From: Aphanocapsa sp. GSE-SYN-MK-11-07L
GTDB lineage: Bacteria; Cyanobacteriota; Cyanobacteriia; Thermosynechococcales; Thermosynechococcaceae
Reading direction: 5' to 3'
Assembly (NCBI GenBank): GCA_019359715.1
Contig: JAHHGS010000082.1
Location: 1-64,000 of the forward strand
DNA length: 64,000 bases
In this document: positions 44,825-53,547 of the stretch, piece after piece
How the letters are laid out: every line of letters begins with the position of its first letter
How positions within the stretch are numbered: the stretch's first letter is position 1
Notes under the pieces: generated by a model
What the model was told of the DNA's origin: nothing
Seen by the model: only the letters and a program-made list of their open reading frames with translations
The model's database searches: none
Program-made: the position numbers and the translations under genes

Positions 44825-45520
44825 TCAGAGATTGAATGGTTCTACCACTTTCATTCCCTGAGTCCCCAGTAGGCAGGCACCACTCAACTCAGCTCCTTGC
44901 AGGTTAGCGCCAGTCAGTTCAGCACACAACAGATTAGCCCGCACCAAATTTGCACCGTTCAGGTTAGCACCTTGCAAGTTGGCTTCTTCCAGGTTTGCCT
45001 CTGAAAGCATTGCCCCCTGTAGGTTCGCAAAACTGAGGTCTGCCCCCTGTAAGTTACTGCTGCTGAGATTCGCTCCCCGCAAATCAGCTTGGCGTAAGTC
45101 TACACCTTGTAAATTTACGCTCATTAAATTTGCTCCACTCAGCGATGCTCCAGCGAAGCTGGCCTGGGTAGGGTTAGCTCCCATCAAGTTTGCACCGCGC
45201 AAGTTGCTGCCCCGCAGGTCAGCCTGGGATAGATCAGTTCGCATCAAATTGGCTCCCCACAGATTGGCCCGTAAGTCTGCCCCAGTCAGCTTTGCTCCCA
45301 TTAGGTTAGCTCCGTCTAAACAGGCTCGCTCTAAGTTAGCGCAGCTCAGGTCTGTACCAATTAGGTTTGCTCCAGCCAAGTTAACGCCGTTGAGGTTCGC
45401 GGAGGAAAGATCTTCCTCTTCTAAATCAGCTCCGGCTAAATTTTTTACCTTGCCGGCGCGAATGGCTTGTAAGTCCACAGTGTTGATCCTAAGTTGGGTG
45501 TCAGCACGCTCCATGATCAA
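44825..45520 (-). CDS. Pentapeptide-repeat protein
   Basis: 231 residues; about 35 consecutive A(D/N)Lxx pentads from residue 25 to 220 should form a right-handed quadrilateral beta helix. Units run AGANLIGTDLSCANLERACL to ANLQGAELSGACLLGTQ. One unit near residue 80 (ADLR followed by ANLWG) is one residue short, and one unit has Pro (ANPTQ); both could bend the helix. No other domain and no signal peptide. Such proteins are numerous in cyanobacteria, with mostly unknown roles. An earlier start, 2 residues upstream of MERADT, is used here. Confidence 0.88.
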   Translation of the reverse strand: MIMERADTQLRINTVDLQAIRAGKVKNLAGADLEEEDLSSANLNGVNLAGANLIGTDLSCANLERACLDGANLMGAKLTGADLRANLWGANLMRTDLSQADLRGSNLRGANLMGANPTQASFAGASLSGANLMSVNLQGVDLRQADLRGANLSSSNLQGADLSFANLQGAMLSEANLEEANLQGANLNGANLVRANLLCAELTGANLQGAELSGACLLGTQGMKVVEPFNL

Positions 45521-46086
45521 TGTAACCCGTTAAAGCAAACAGCTTATAGATTAACTAACTATAGAGCCATCGAGCAGAAAAACCCTTAAACCGATGCGTC
45601 TCGATCTGTTCGCCCGTTGAAAATTTTGCGATTCTGAATCGAAGCGGTAAGACCGCTCAGGCTCAATGTCAGAATTAAGGAGCGCTGCTTGATCATCTTT
45701 AAACCTGCGATAGTCAAACATAAGTTAATCATGATCCAAGTTGGAGGACTATATTGTTTCATTTTGGCTAAAAAAATATTTTTTAATCAGGCTTGGCATG
45801 CCGCTTATGAACATTAAGATTTTTGTAGATTATTCAGAACTTGTTCTCTCTACAAAAAACTTAACCTCAGCTAACAATATTCTTCAAAAAAGCCAAAATC
45901 CTTGCTGGGACTGACTTGGAGATTTGACTATTTTAGCTGACCTAGAGCCAAAGCAAGTCGAATCAGTATTCTTACGGTTGAGTTATTCACGTCAATTGCA
46001 ATAATTTAAACATAGGTGGTTCTCAAGCATTTATGTGACTTTAAGAAACTATCCGCAAGTTAACTCTGGGGGTTGAAAAACTAAAA
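45521..46086. other. Long non-coding stretch, A/T-rich
   Basis: About 570 bp. I see only tiny ORFs without support, no repeat and no RNA motif. It probably carries the pentapeptide gene promoter on the left. Confidence 0.5.
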
Positions 46087-46233
46087 ATGATCGGAATCGA
46101 CTTCGTTTTGGGCTTCGCTAGCGCTTACGCTGTTTCTGCTGTTTTCGCTCTCCTGTGGGTTTCCGCAGTCAGAGATGAAAATTTGCCGACATTAGATGAG
46201 CAAGGTGAGTTGAGAGCTGACAGACCACTTTAG
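46087..46233 (+). CDS. Small single-membrane-span protein
   Basis: 48 residues, too short for routine calling. MIGIDFVLGFASAYAVSAVF then ALLWVSAVRDENLPTLDEQG and ELRADRPL: one membrane helix (about 5-27) and a charged tail, the shape of small photosynthetic or respiratory complex subunits. GGGGG lies about 13 nt before the ATG. It precedes the phycobilin lyase gene on the same strand. No family is recognised; coding status is a judgement from composition. Confidence 0.5.
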   Translation: MIGIDFVLGFASAYAVSAVFALLWVSAVRDENLPTLDEQGELRADRPL

Positions 46234-46361
46234 ATTTCCACTTTAAAGTTGAGCATGACTTGGATGAGGTCAACAACCTTAAGCCCTGTTTTTTATGGAT
46301 TCTGCGTTTTAATTTGCCTACTTTGCTCTGCTTTTTTAAAGCGGTCGGTTTCTGCAATATA

Positions 46362-46967
46362 GTGTCTGATCCTCATCCTGCTGACTCACCTTTCTTGCTT
46401 AGCTTGGTTAGGCAGCTAGCAGGGGAATTTAGCAATCAAGTTCAAGCCCTTGAACAGCCAATCTGGTTTGTAAGCATACGGCTTTGGCAGCGACCACTAA
46501 CTCAAAGAGTAAACGGAAAACTTGCGCTGTTTGCTGAGCAAGCAAATTCGCTCTACCTTGAGCAAGCTTACCGACAGCGTGTCATCGTGTTTGAGTCTGC
46601 TGGCGATCGCATTCTGGTGCGACACCTTGGACTCAGGCGCCCATCAGCCTTTGCAGGTGCGGGAAGTGATCTCAAACTACTAGCCCAGCTAACTCCGGGG
46701 GATTTGGAAGATTTGCCAGGGTGCCGTTTGAACGTACAGAAAACCCAGACAGGATGGCAGGCAAATATGTTCCCAGGCGATCGCTGCCGTTTTCCCTACG
46801 ATGGCAAAGTCGGCGAGGTTGTCTTGGGGTTTGAGCTAACGGAAAATCAATTTTTGACCTTTGATCGCGGCGTTGACTCTGAAACGGGACGCTCTCTGTG
46901 GGGAGCTTTAATGGGGCCTTACAGGTATCAGAAAATGCAGGATTTTTCCCACGAGCTGCCGCTATAA
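46362..46967 (+). CDS. CpcT/CpeT-family phycobiliprotein lyase
   Basis: Attaches phycocyanobilin or phycoerythrobilin to a beta-subunit Cys (CpcT acts on Cys-153 of phycocyanin beta). Typical stretches are LVRQLAGEFSNQVQALEQP, WFVSIRLWQRPL, LFAEQANSLYLEQAYRQRV, PGCRLNVQKTQTGWQANMFP and GPYRYQKMQDF. The GTG at 46362 gives 201 residues, the family length; the frame runs open to a TTG at 46260 whose product has a hydrophobic, unrelated start. CpcT, CpeT or a paralogue cannot be separated here. No phycobiliprotein genes are adjacent. Confidence 0.87.
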   Translation: MSDPHPADSPFLLSLVRQLAGEFSNQVQALEQPIWFVSIRLWQRPLTQRVNGKLALFAEQANSLYLEQAYRQRVIVFESAGDRILVRHLGLRRPSAFAGAGSDLKLLAQLTPGDLEDLPGCRLNVQKTQTGWQANMFPGDRCRFPYDGKVGEVVLGFELTENQFLTFDRGVDSETGRSLWGALMGPYRYQKMQDFSHELPL

Positions 46968-47067
46968 GTTGCTGTGGGAGTGGAGAAACTGATTCGCTAA
47001 AGCTCTTTTCGGTCTGTCTATGATCCAGATCTAAGCCTAACCACCCTGAAATCCTCCGCTGCGGCTG

Positions 47068-48030
47068 CTAGCGCTTAGAGTAAGCAGCCGTTGGCTCTTT
47101 AATAAACCGGATATAAAGGTGCTTAAACGTAGACTTGATCATCCGGGGAGCACCAAAGTCGATCGGCATCAGCTTGTCTGGTAATCGCCAGTCATCAATT
47201 TGCAGGTCGGCTGGAGTCAGCCTCGGAAAGGCAATTTCAGTCAGACTAGGACACAATCCTAATCGCTCAGAAGCTGGCAGCGTGGGAATAGTCTGGGGGT
47301 TGACCTTGAGAATTTCGACAATTGCTCGATCAAGGGCAAAAACATCGGTTGAAGCAGCCAGCAGATTTAATGCTTTGGGTTCACCCCCGCTCGGCCCGTT
47401 GCCTTCGTGCCCAATGATGCCATCTAAAATGGTTAAGTTGGGGGCAATGGCTCTGGCAGTTTCAACCAGCATTTCGCCAAACCGCTCAGCATCTTTGCCA
47501 GCTTCCATGTGCCACCAGGCTTTCATTTTTCCCGGCACACAGCCAAACAGATTCTTAACGCCCATTGTCAGCGTCAGTTGCATGTGAGACTTGACTTTAG
47601 GCAAATTAATCACCACATCGGCTTCCATTGCTTCTTTAGACAGTCGCAGGTGATTAAACTCTTGACTAACTGTTTCGTATCGTTTGCCTTTAAACTCAAC
47701 GATTGGCAAGCTCAATTCCTCAACCAGCGGTAAGTAGCCATTCGCCTCAGCCACCCCTCTGGCACTTCCGAAGGCCGGGCCATCCCCCAGAAAGGGCCTG
47801 CCTCCAACCTCTTGCACCATTTGCGCGACGCAGTAAACCACTTCGGGACGAGTCACACACTCTTGGGTTGGCCGGGCCCCCGTTAGCAGATTGGGTTTAA
47901 GTAAAACGAGATCGCCCGGTTTGACGATTGCTGTCATCCCGCCCAGCGGCTCTAACAATTCTTCCAGGCTGGCTCGGAGCTGGGTTAAATCATAGCTGGT
48001 GGCTCGAATCAGGCTAACCGAAGCTGTCAT
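47068..48030 (-). CDS. DUF362 domain protein
   Basis: 320 residues of the DUF362 family, sometimes joined to ferredoxin domains but alone here. Signatures: PGDLVLLKPNLLTGARPTQE, VTRPEVVYCVAQMVQEVGG, FLGDGPAFGSARGV, INLPKVKSHMQLTLTMGVKN and LTILDGIIGHEGNGPSGGEP. There is no Cys cluster for an Fe-S centre. Function unknown. A hairpin (CGGCTGCT / AGCAGCCG, 47062-47090) overlaps its 3' end and may terminate transcription. It diverges from the glycosyltransferase gene. Confidence 0.88.
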   Translation of the reverse strand: MTASVSLIRATSYDLTQLRASLEELLEPLGGMTAIVKPGDLVLLKPNLLTGARPTQECVTRPEVVYCVAQMVQEVGGRPFLGDGPAFGSARGVAEANGYLPLVEELSLPIVEFKGKRYETVSQEFNHLRLSKEAMEADVVINLPKVKSHMQLTLTMGVKNLFGCVPGKMKAWWHMEAGKDAERFGEMLVETARAIAPNLTILDGIIGHEGNGPSGGEPKALNLLAASTDVFALDRAIVEILKVNPQTIPTLPASERLGLCPSLTEIAFPRLTPADLQIDDWRLPDKLMPIDFGAPRMIKSTFKHLYIRFIKEPTAAYSKR

Positions 48031-48107
48031 TAATTAAAGGCTCGCTGCTAAAGGCTGGTTAAAATTGCCGCTATCTTAGCATTGTAGGGAATACTGCAAT
48101 AACTGCC

Positions 48108-48839
48108 GTGGCCAATGTTTCAATTATTATTCCAACCTTAAACGAGGCGATCGCCCTTGCCCGCACCTTGCGATCGCTGCAATGGCTCGATCCGCCTGCG
48201 CGTGAGATTTGGGTTGTGGATGGCGGTAGCCATGACGCTACTCTGGCAATCGCTGAGCAGGCAAGCGTGCAGGTGATTCGATTAGAACAAGCAGGGCGAT
48301 CGCTGCAAATGAACCAAGGGGCAGCCGCTGCCAGCGGTGAAATTCTCTGCTTTCTCCATGCCGACACTCTAGTTCCTGATGATCTGGTGGCTGTGATTGA
48401 GCGGACTCTGGCAGATCCAGCGATTAGCTGCGGCGGGTTTATTTCGTTGATGACCGGCCCGCAGGTCACGCGCTGGGGAGTGTCGCTGCACAACTATCTC
48501 AAAACCTATTACGCACCGCTGCTGTTTCGCCCCCACTTATTTTTGAAGGGGCTGCGGCTATTGTTTGGCGATCAAGTGATGTTTTGTCGGCGGTCAGATT
48601 TTTTAGCCTGCGGTGGCTTTGATCCTCAAATGCCGATTATGGAAGAAGCTGACCTTTGCTTAAAGTTGACACAGCGAGGTCGAATCTGCCAGGTGAATCG
48701 GGTTGTGCAATCGAGCGATCGGCGGGTTGCTGAATGGGGGGCACTCAAAGCAACGGCAATTTATTTAAGTATTGGTGCGCTGTGGAGTTTGGGGGTGCCA
48801 GCCCATAAACTAAAACAATTTTATGAAGATGTTCGTTAA
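48108..48839 (+). CDS. Family 2 glycosyltransferase, TIGR04283 type
   Basis: 243 residues starting at GTG 48108. GT-A fold motifs: VSIIIPTLNEAIALARTLRS, IWVVDGGSHDATLAIAEQA, GEILCFLHADTLVPDDL (the metal-binding D/H-A-D) and GLRLLFGDQVMFCRRSDF. This set matches the TIGR04283 subfamily (rSAM/selenodomain-associated transferase 2), which some cyanobacteria use for arsenosugar-related synthesis. No radical-SAM or arsenic gene is adjacent, so the substrate is open. A strong terminator follows. Confidence 0.88.
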   Translation: MANVSIIIPTLNEAIALARTLRSLQWLDPPAREIWVVDGGSHDATLAIAEQASVQVIRLEQAGRSLQMNQGAAAASGEILCFLHADTLVPDDLVAVIERTLADPAISCGGFISLMTGPQVTRWGVSLHNYLKTYYAPLLFRPHLFLKGLRLLFGDQVMFCRRSDFLACGGFDPQMPIMEEADLCLKLTQRGRICQVNRVVQSSDRRVAEWGALKATAIYLSIGALWSLGVPAHKLKQFYEDVR

Positions 48840-48867
48840 TTCCTGACTTGAGCAGGAGCAGCCCATA

Positions 48868-48907
48868 AGCGACTAGCAGGATATGCCATCATATCCTGCT
48901 AGTCGCT
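48868..48907. terminator. 18-bp perfect hairpin between convergent genes
   Basis: AGCGACTAGCAGGATATG pairs perfectly with CATATCCTGCTAGTCGCT around a 4-nt loop, between the glycosyltransferase gene and the 109-residue protein gene. There is no U-tract. Confidence 0.75.
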
Positions 48908-48949
48908 CGGAGCTAAGATTCAGGGCTTAGATCACTAAGCCTCTTCAGG

Positions 48950-49279
48950 CTAGTTACTTAGCTTTCTGTCCAGTGCTTTCTTGACTTCGCCCACCACCGC
49001 TGGTCGGGAGCTGTCTGAACGCTTCATTTTGGACTTGTCGGCGGCACCTTGCACCTCATTCAGGCCTTCGTTAGAGCGCTTAGTAACTTCCTCCAGCGAC
49101 ATGGGAGGAGATTCGGCTGTTTTTTCACTTTCGGCCGTGATTTCGTCCAGTTGAACGGTGCCCTTGGTTGGGTTGCTCTTGGCAGCATAGGCAGGAGTGC
49201 TGAACAATAGAATGCTAACTAGAGCAGCCAACAAAAAGCGGACAGGACGCAGATTGCGAATAAATTTCATGGTTGTCAT
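48950..49279 (-). CDS. Small exported protein, unknown function
   Basis: 109 residues: signal peptide about 1-32 (FLLAALVSILLFSTPAYAA), then a low-complexity charged region rich in Glu, Lys and Ser (ITAESEKTAESPPMSLEEV, DKSKMKRSDSSRPAVVGEV). AGGAGA lies directly before the first ATG (49279), preferred over Met4. It sits 25 bp downstream of the similar-sized exported LEA-like gene, so the two form an operon. Function unknown. Confidence 0.7.
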   Translation of the reverse strand: MTTMKFIRNLRPVRFLLAALVSILLFSTPAYAAKSNPTKGTVQLDEITAESEKTAESPPMSLEEVTKRSNEGLNEVQGAADKSKMKRSDSSRPAVVGEVKKALDRKLSN

Positions 49280-49304
49280 ATTCTCCTAATTGAGTGAGTT
49301 AATC

Positions 49305-49760
49305 CTATTTGCCAAAGAAGCCTTTGACATTTTCAACTGCATTTTCGGCAGCGTTGCCAAGCCGGTTTCCAGCATTGTCGACCGCAATTTTGGTTTCATT
49401 CGCATCATTGCTGGCCCGATTTTTGGCAGCTCTACCAGCGTCTTCAACGGCTGACTGAGTTTTACCTAAGTCTTGCTTGGCTCGACCAGACGCTTGCTTA
49501 GCAGCACCGGCGGCTTGCCCAGAAACTTTGCCTACGTTTTTTTGAACAGTGCCCAGGTCTTTTTCAGCTTTGCCAGCCGCCTGCTTAGAGAGGCTAGAAG
49601 CGCTAGTGGCAATCAGGGTTGGCTGTTGGATTGGAGCAGCGATCGCTGCGGCATTAATGCCCCAAACTGCGCCTGGTAGAACGAGGGCTAAGAGCAAAAC
49701 CCCTTTTGTGATCAGTAAAATAGAGCGCTTGGCTACTGAACTGATTGTATTGAGCTTCAT
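49305..49760 (-). CDS. Exported LEA/CsbD-like low-complexity protein
   Basis: 151 residues. Signal peptide about 1-42. From about 58 the sequence is an amphipathic 11-mer-like helical region rich in Ala, Lys, Gly, Asp and Gln (KAEKDLGTVQKNVGKVSGQA, then AKQDLGKTQSAVEDAGRAAK), as in late-embryogenesis-abundant and CsbD proteins. Such proteins often rise in drought, salt or cold stress. The signal peptide puts it outside the cytoplasm. The 109-residue exported protein follows. Confidence 0.75.
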   Translation of the reverse strand: MKLNTISSVAKRSILLITKGVLLLALVLPGAVWGINAAAIAAPIQQPTLIATSASSLSKQAAGKAEKDLGTVQKNVGKVSGQAAGAAKQASGRAKQDLGKTQSAVEDAGRAAKNRASNDANETKIAVDNAGNRLGNAAENAVENVKGFFGK

Positions 49761-50145
49761 AGTTAACTTTCTTAGTGGTTTACGAGTCTAGTTATAAGAG
49801 GAATCCCTAGCTCAACAAATCAAGCCATAGAGGTAAGTTAACCCCTGATCTTTCATCGCCAAACTCTGTTGATCAGAAGAGAGAAGTTGGAGTTAATCTC
49901 CTGCGATCGGGAGAGTTAACCTCACTGCTTAATGACACCCTAAATGAATGTTGAGGTTGGTTAGAATACAAATCCGCAAATCTTGTCCTTCTCTAGGATG
50001 ATTTTTGCTCTGTTTCAACTCGTCCTCAAGATATAGATCAGAGCAAAAGTCCCGATCGTGAAGATCATCCCCATACCAGATGGACTATTTCAACTGAATT
50101 ATTGAATAGTTAATTTACAGCAATTAATAGCAAAGAGAAAAAAAT
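49761..50145. other. Divergent intergenic region before the amylase
   Basis: 385 bp between divergent starts. Holds an imperfect palindrome GTTAATCTCC / GGGAGAGTTAAC (49892-49920) that could be an operator. No RNA gene seen. Confidence 0.45.
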
Positions 50146-51624
50146 ATGTCTGAACCGAATGGCGTAATGATGCAGTATTACCACTGGTATATTCCTGAAG
50201 GTGGGAGCCTCTGGAACCAACTGGCTGAACAGGCAGAGGAATTAGCAAAGGTTGGCATTACCTCTGTTTGGTTGCCCCCCGCTTACAAAGGTGTCGGCGG
50301 GGGACTGGATGTGGGTTATGGCGTCTATGACTTATTTGATTTAGGAGAATTTGACCAAAAGGGGTCAGTCCGCACGAAGTACGGGACGAAACAGGAGTAT
50401 CTCGAAGCGATCAAAGCGGCTCACAAGGCTGGGATTCAGGTTTATGCCGATGTTGTGTTTAACCACAGAATGGGGGCAGACGAGGCAGAAGATGTGGAAG
50501 CGACCCCGTTTGACATGGAAAATCGCAACGCTCCAATTGGTGAATATCAAACGATTAAAGCTTGGACTCATTTCACGTTTCCAGCCCGTGGTGGCAAGTA
50601 TTCCAGTATGGAATGGCACTGGTGGCACTTTGATGCGATCGACCACAATGCTTACAACGAAGGCGAAAATGCCGTTTATTTACTCAAAGGCAAATCGTTT
50701 GATCAAAATGTCGATTTGGAAAAAGGCAGTTTTGATTACTTAATGGGCTGCGATCTAGATATCGAAAATCCCGAAGTTTGCGGTGAATTAAAATATTGGG
50801 GCGAGTGGTATATGGATACCACTAACGTCGATGGCTTCCGGTTTGATGCTGTTAAGCATGTCTCCGCCGAATTCTTTCAGCAGTGGCTAGAACACGTCCG
50901 CCATTACGCTAAGCGTGACTTGTTTGCAGTCGGCGAATATTGGTCTTATGAAGTGGAAGCTCTTCACCACTTTATTGAATCGACTGACGGTAAGGTTGCT
51001 TTGTTTGATGCGCCGCTACACTACAACTTCCATGTCGCTAGCCAAGCAGGCGAAGACTACGACCTGCGGCAAATTTTTGACAATACGCTGCTTCAACATC
51101 AGCCTGCTCTAGCAGTGACGCTGGTCGAAAATCACGATTCGCAACCGCTGCAATCCCTAGAATCGATTGTAGAACCCTGGTTTAAGCCCCTCGCCTACGC
51201 CTTGATTTTACTGCGACAAGAAGGATACCCCTGTATTTTTTATGGTGATTACTACGGTGCCCACTACAAAGACTACGGCAAAGATGGGAATGAATATGAA
51301 ATTTGGATGGACTCCCATCAGTGGTTGATTGATAAGTTTCTGTTTGCCCGTCAAACCTATGCCTTCGGTGAACAATACGACTACTTTGACCATCCCAGCA
51401 CGATTGGGTGGACGCGGTTAGGCGATCAGGAGCATCCGGGTGGGATGGCGGTCATCCTCAGTAATGGCGAGGGAGGCAGTAAGTCGATGGAAGTTGGACA
51501 GCCTAATCGCGTCTATGTTGACATAACTGAGCATGTCAATCAGCCTATTACCACTAACGAGGAGGGATGGGGTGAGTTTAGCTGTAATGGCGGCTCAGTC
51601 TCAGTTTGGGTGCCTCAAGATTAA
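50146..51624 (+). CDS. Cytoplasmic alpha-amylase (GH13)
   Basis: Breaks alpha-1,4 bonds in glycogen or malto-oligosaccharides. The 492 residues have no signal peptide. Catalytic residues are Asp234 in VDGFRFDAVKH, Glu264 in FAVGEYWSYE and Asp331 in VENHDSQPLQSLES. Also ADVVFNHRMGADEAE and GVMMQYYHWYIPEGGSLWNQ at the start, typical of GH13_5 amylases. The C-terminal beta domain ends in SCNGGSVSVWVPQD. A 16-bp perfect hairpin ends the gene. Confidence 0.95.
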   Translation: MSEPNGVMMQYYHWYIPEGGSLWNQLAEQAEELAKVGITSVWLPPAYKGVGGGLDVGYGVYDLFDLGEFDQKGSVRTKYGTKQEYLEAIKAAHKAGIQVYADVVFNHRMGADEAEDVEATPFDMENRNAPIGEYQTIKAWTHFTFPARGGKYSSMEWHWWHFDAIDHNAYNEGENAVYLLKGKSFDQNVDLEKGSFDYLMGCDLDIENPEVCGELKYWGEWYMDTTNVDGFRFDAVKHVSAEFFQQWLEHVRHYAKRDLFAVGEYWSYEVEALHHFIESTDGKVALFDAPLHYNFHVASQAGEDYDLRQIFDNTLLQHQPALAVTLVENHDSQPLQSLESIVEPWFKPLAYALILLRQEGYPCIFYGDYYGAHYKDYGKDGNEYEIWMDSHQWLIDKFLFARQTYAFGEQYDYFDHPSTIGWTRLGDQEHPGGMAVILSNGEGGSKSMEVGQPNRVYVDITEHVNQPITTNEEGWGEFSCNGGSVSVWVPQD

Positions 51625-51632
51625 TTCTAGAT

Positions 51633-51670
51633 TAATGCTTGCTGGGGCACCCACGCCCCAGCAAGCATTA
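51633..51670. terminator. 16-bp perfect hairpin after the amylase gene
   Basis: TAATGCTTGCTGGGGC pairs with GCCCCAGCAAGCATTA around a 6-nt loop, 9 bp after the stop. Confidence 0.8.
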
Positions 51671-51693
51671 CATTCAGGCAAGGAGTGACTTTT

Positions 51694-51789
51694 ATGAAAT
51701 TTGCAGAAACTGCCGCCCATAGTCAACCTAGTGCGACTGTGCTGTTATTTTGCCCAGCTCAAGCCAATTTGATTCCAAAAGCCTGTTGA
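51694..51789 (+). CDS. 31-codon ORF with strong ribosome site, possible leader peptide
   Basis: MKFAETAAHSQPSATVLLFC followed by PAQANLIPKAC. AAGGAG lies 8-13 nt before the ATG, an excellent ribosome site, and the stop is 15 nt before the DUF1003 start, which itself has GGAAGGAG. It may be a leader peptide or a very small gene. There is no homology I recognise. Confidence 0.4.
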   Translation: MKFAETAAHSQPSATVLLFCPAQANLIPKAC

Positions 51790-51804
51790 AGGAAGGAGCA
51801 ATAG

Positions 51805-52434
51805 ATGAATCCGAGTGTTGATCCGCAAGCAGCGGTTAGTCGCCAAATCTGCGATCGCATCTTGTCGCCTGAAGGCGCAAATCTATTGCCAGAGCAGGTA
51901 CAGAAAAATATCGAAACGATTATCGGCTTCCAAGACCAGCAAAAACAAAATGCTTCAGCTCACGATCGCGTTTTAGAGAAAGTAGCGGCAGCTTTTGGCC
52001 AGCCTCGATTTCTTTATCTGCAATTTGCTTTGCTGGCGCTTTGGATTGCCTATAGTCACTTAGTTAAGCAAGGAATTTTATCAGCCGGATTTCCACAGTT
52101 TAGCTTTGGTAGCCAAGGGCTAGATGTCGCTTCCCTGATGATTTCTACCGGGGTGCTGATTTACCAAACTCGGCAGGAAAAACTGAGTGAACAGCAGTCG
52201 CACCTGATGCTGCAAATTGACCTATTGACAGAGCAGAAAATTGCCAAGCTAATTGCTTTAGTTGAAGAGTTGCGGGCTGATTTACCAGATGTCAAAAATC
52301 GCCACGATTCTGAAGCAAAAGCGATGCAGCAAGCCACTGATCCGCAGGTAATTATTGAGATTTTACAGGACAATCTTGAATCGACCGTCGCGATCGCTGA
52401 AACCGCATCGGATAGAATCAAAAAAATCACCTAA
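51805..52434 (+). CDS. DUF1003 membrane protein
   Basis: 209 residues. Two membrane segments (about 72-92 and 110-126) follow a soluble start; FGQPRFLYLQFALLALWIAY is the DUF1003-like core. The C-terminal half is a long helix (LSEQQSHLMLQIDLLTEQKI, then AKLIALVEELRADLPDVKN) that could form a coiled coil. GGAAGGAG 7-14 nt upstream fits the ATG at 51805. Function unknown; the family is common in bacteria. Confidence 0.82.
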   Translation: MNPSVDPQAAVSRQICDRILSPEGANLLPEQVQKNIETIIGFQDQQKQNASAHDRVLEKVAAAFGQPRFLYLQFALLALWIAYSHLVKQGILSAGFPQFSFGSQGLDVASLMISTGVLIYQTRQEKLSEQQSHLMLQIDLLTEQKIAKLIALVEELRADLPDVKNRHDSEAKAMQQATDPQVIIEILQDNLESTVAIAETASDRIKKIT

Positions 52435-52540
52435 GTCCTATGCCATCTAGTCTCAAACTAATTTCAATTGATGCTGAACCAAAACATAAAATTTCTGGAG
52501 CATCTAATTCTTCAAACCGTATTCGAGGAGAAAATTAGCG

Positions 52541-53539
52541 ATGGCAAACCGTTCTGCTTGTTTGATTTTTAACCCAGTTGCTGGTCAGGGCAACGCTGAC
52601 CAGGACTTGGCCCTGATTCAGTCGATTTTGGAGCCTGAAATTAACCTCGACATTATTCAGACTACGCCAGAAACCGATGTCGGCCAACTGGCAACCCACG
52701 CCTTGGAGCAAGGGGCTGAAATTATCATTGCCTCTGGCGGAGACGGAACTGTTTCGGCGGCAGCAACAGCTCTGATGGGCACCAACATTCCCCTCGGTGT
52801 GATTTCCCGCGGCACGGCGAATGCCTTTGCCAATGCCTTAGACCTGCCAGTTGCGATCGCCCCCGCCTGTGAGGCGATTTTGGCTGGCACAACGCGGGTG
52901 GTCGATGTGGCAACCTGCAATGGACTGCCGATGGTGCTGCTGACTGGCATTGGCTTTGAAGCCGAGACGGTGGAACTTGCCGATCGCGATGCCAAAAAGC
53001 GATTAGGCATTGCTGCCTACGTGCTGGCTGGGCTGGAACAGCTACGCAGCCTAGAGCAGTTTGAAGTTGAAATTGAAACAGAAGAAAAAATTGTCACTGT
53101 TTCGGCGGCGGCTGTCACCATTGCCAATGCGGCTCCCCCGACTTCAATTCTGGCTCAGGGGCCAGCGGGGGTTGTGTTTGATGACGGCTTGCTCGATCTG
53201 ACGATTGTGGCACCAATGAGCAAGTTAGGGGCGATCGCCGCTTCCTACGATTTGCTCAGTTCAACCTTGCGAGGGGAGGCCGCTCAACGCCCCGACATTG
53301 GCTTCCTGCGGGCAAAGCGGTTTAAGGTGACTGCCGATCCGCCTCAAAAAGTAGTTTTAGATGGCGAGATGATTGGTCATACACCCGTGGAAGTGGAGTG
53401 TATCCCCGGTGGACTGACGGTGTTTGCCCCCCAAACAGAACCGACGCAGCCGATCGAGAAACTAGAAGGACTACCTAACCTAACTGTCACCCTAAAAGAA
53501 GAAAGCTCAGAGTCGAAGTTAACCGAAAGCCCAGAGTAA
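52541..53539 (+). CDS. YegS/BmrU-type lipid kinase
   Basis: Diacylglycerol-kinase catalytic domain protein that phosphorylates a lipid. The 332 residues have CLIFNPVAGQGNAD, the nucleotide motif IASGGDGTVSAAATAL, SRGTANAFANALDLP and, later, LTGIGFEAETVELAD and DDGLLDLTIVAP. It is soluble and probably associates with the membrane surface. GAGGAG before the ATG. Its end lies 8 bp from the convergent amidohydrolase. Confidence 0.92.
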   Translation: MANRSACLIFNPVAGQGNADQDLALIQSILEPEINLDIIQTTPETDVGQLATHALEQGAEIIIASGGDGTVSAAATALMGTNIPLGVISRGTANAFANALDLPVAIAPACEAILAGTTRVVDVATCNGLPMVLLTGIGFEAETVELADRDAKKRLGIAAYVLAGLEQLRSLEQFEVEIETEEKIVTVSAAAVTIANAAPPTSILAQGPAGVVFDDGLLDLTIVAPMSKLGAIAASYDLLSSTLRGEAAQRPDIGFLRAKRFKVTADPPQKVVLDGEMIGHTPVEVECIPGGLTVFAPQTEPTQPIEKLEGLPNLTVTLKEESSESKLTESPE

Positions 53540-53547
53540 AAATGCTC

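Noticed and set aside
44979-45533. 184-residue plus-strand ORF opposite the pentapeptide gene
   Set aside because: It is the antisense of a repetitive gene; its repeats mirror the pentads and have no family sense.
45521-46086. Short ORFs in the A/T-rich gap, e.g. a 35-codon ORF at about 45807
   Set aside because: No ribosome site, no conservation cue, amino-acid use like random A/T-rich DNA.
46169-46357. 62-residue minus-strand ORF
   Set aside because: Opposes the small membrane ORF and the lyase leader; lysine-rich shadow with no motif.
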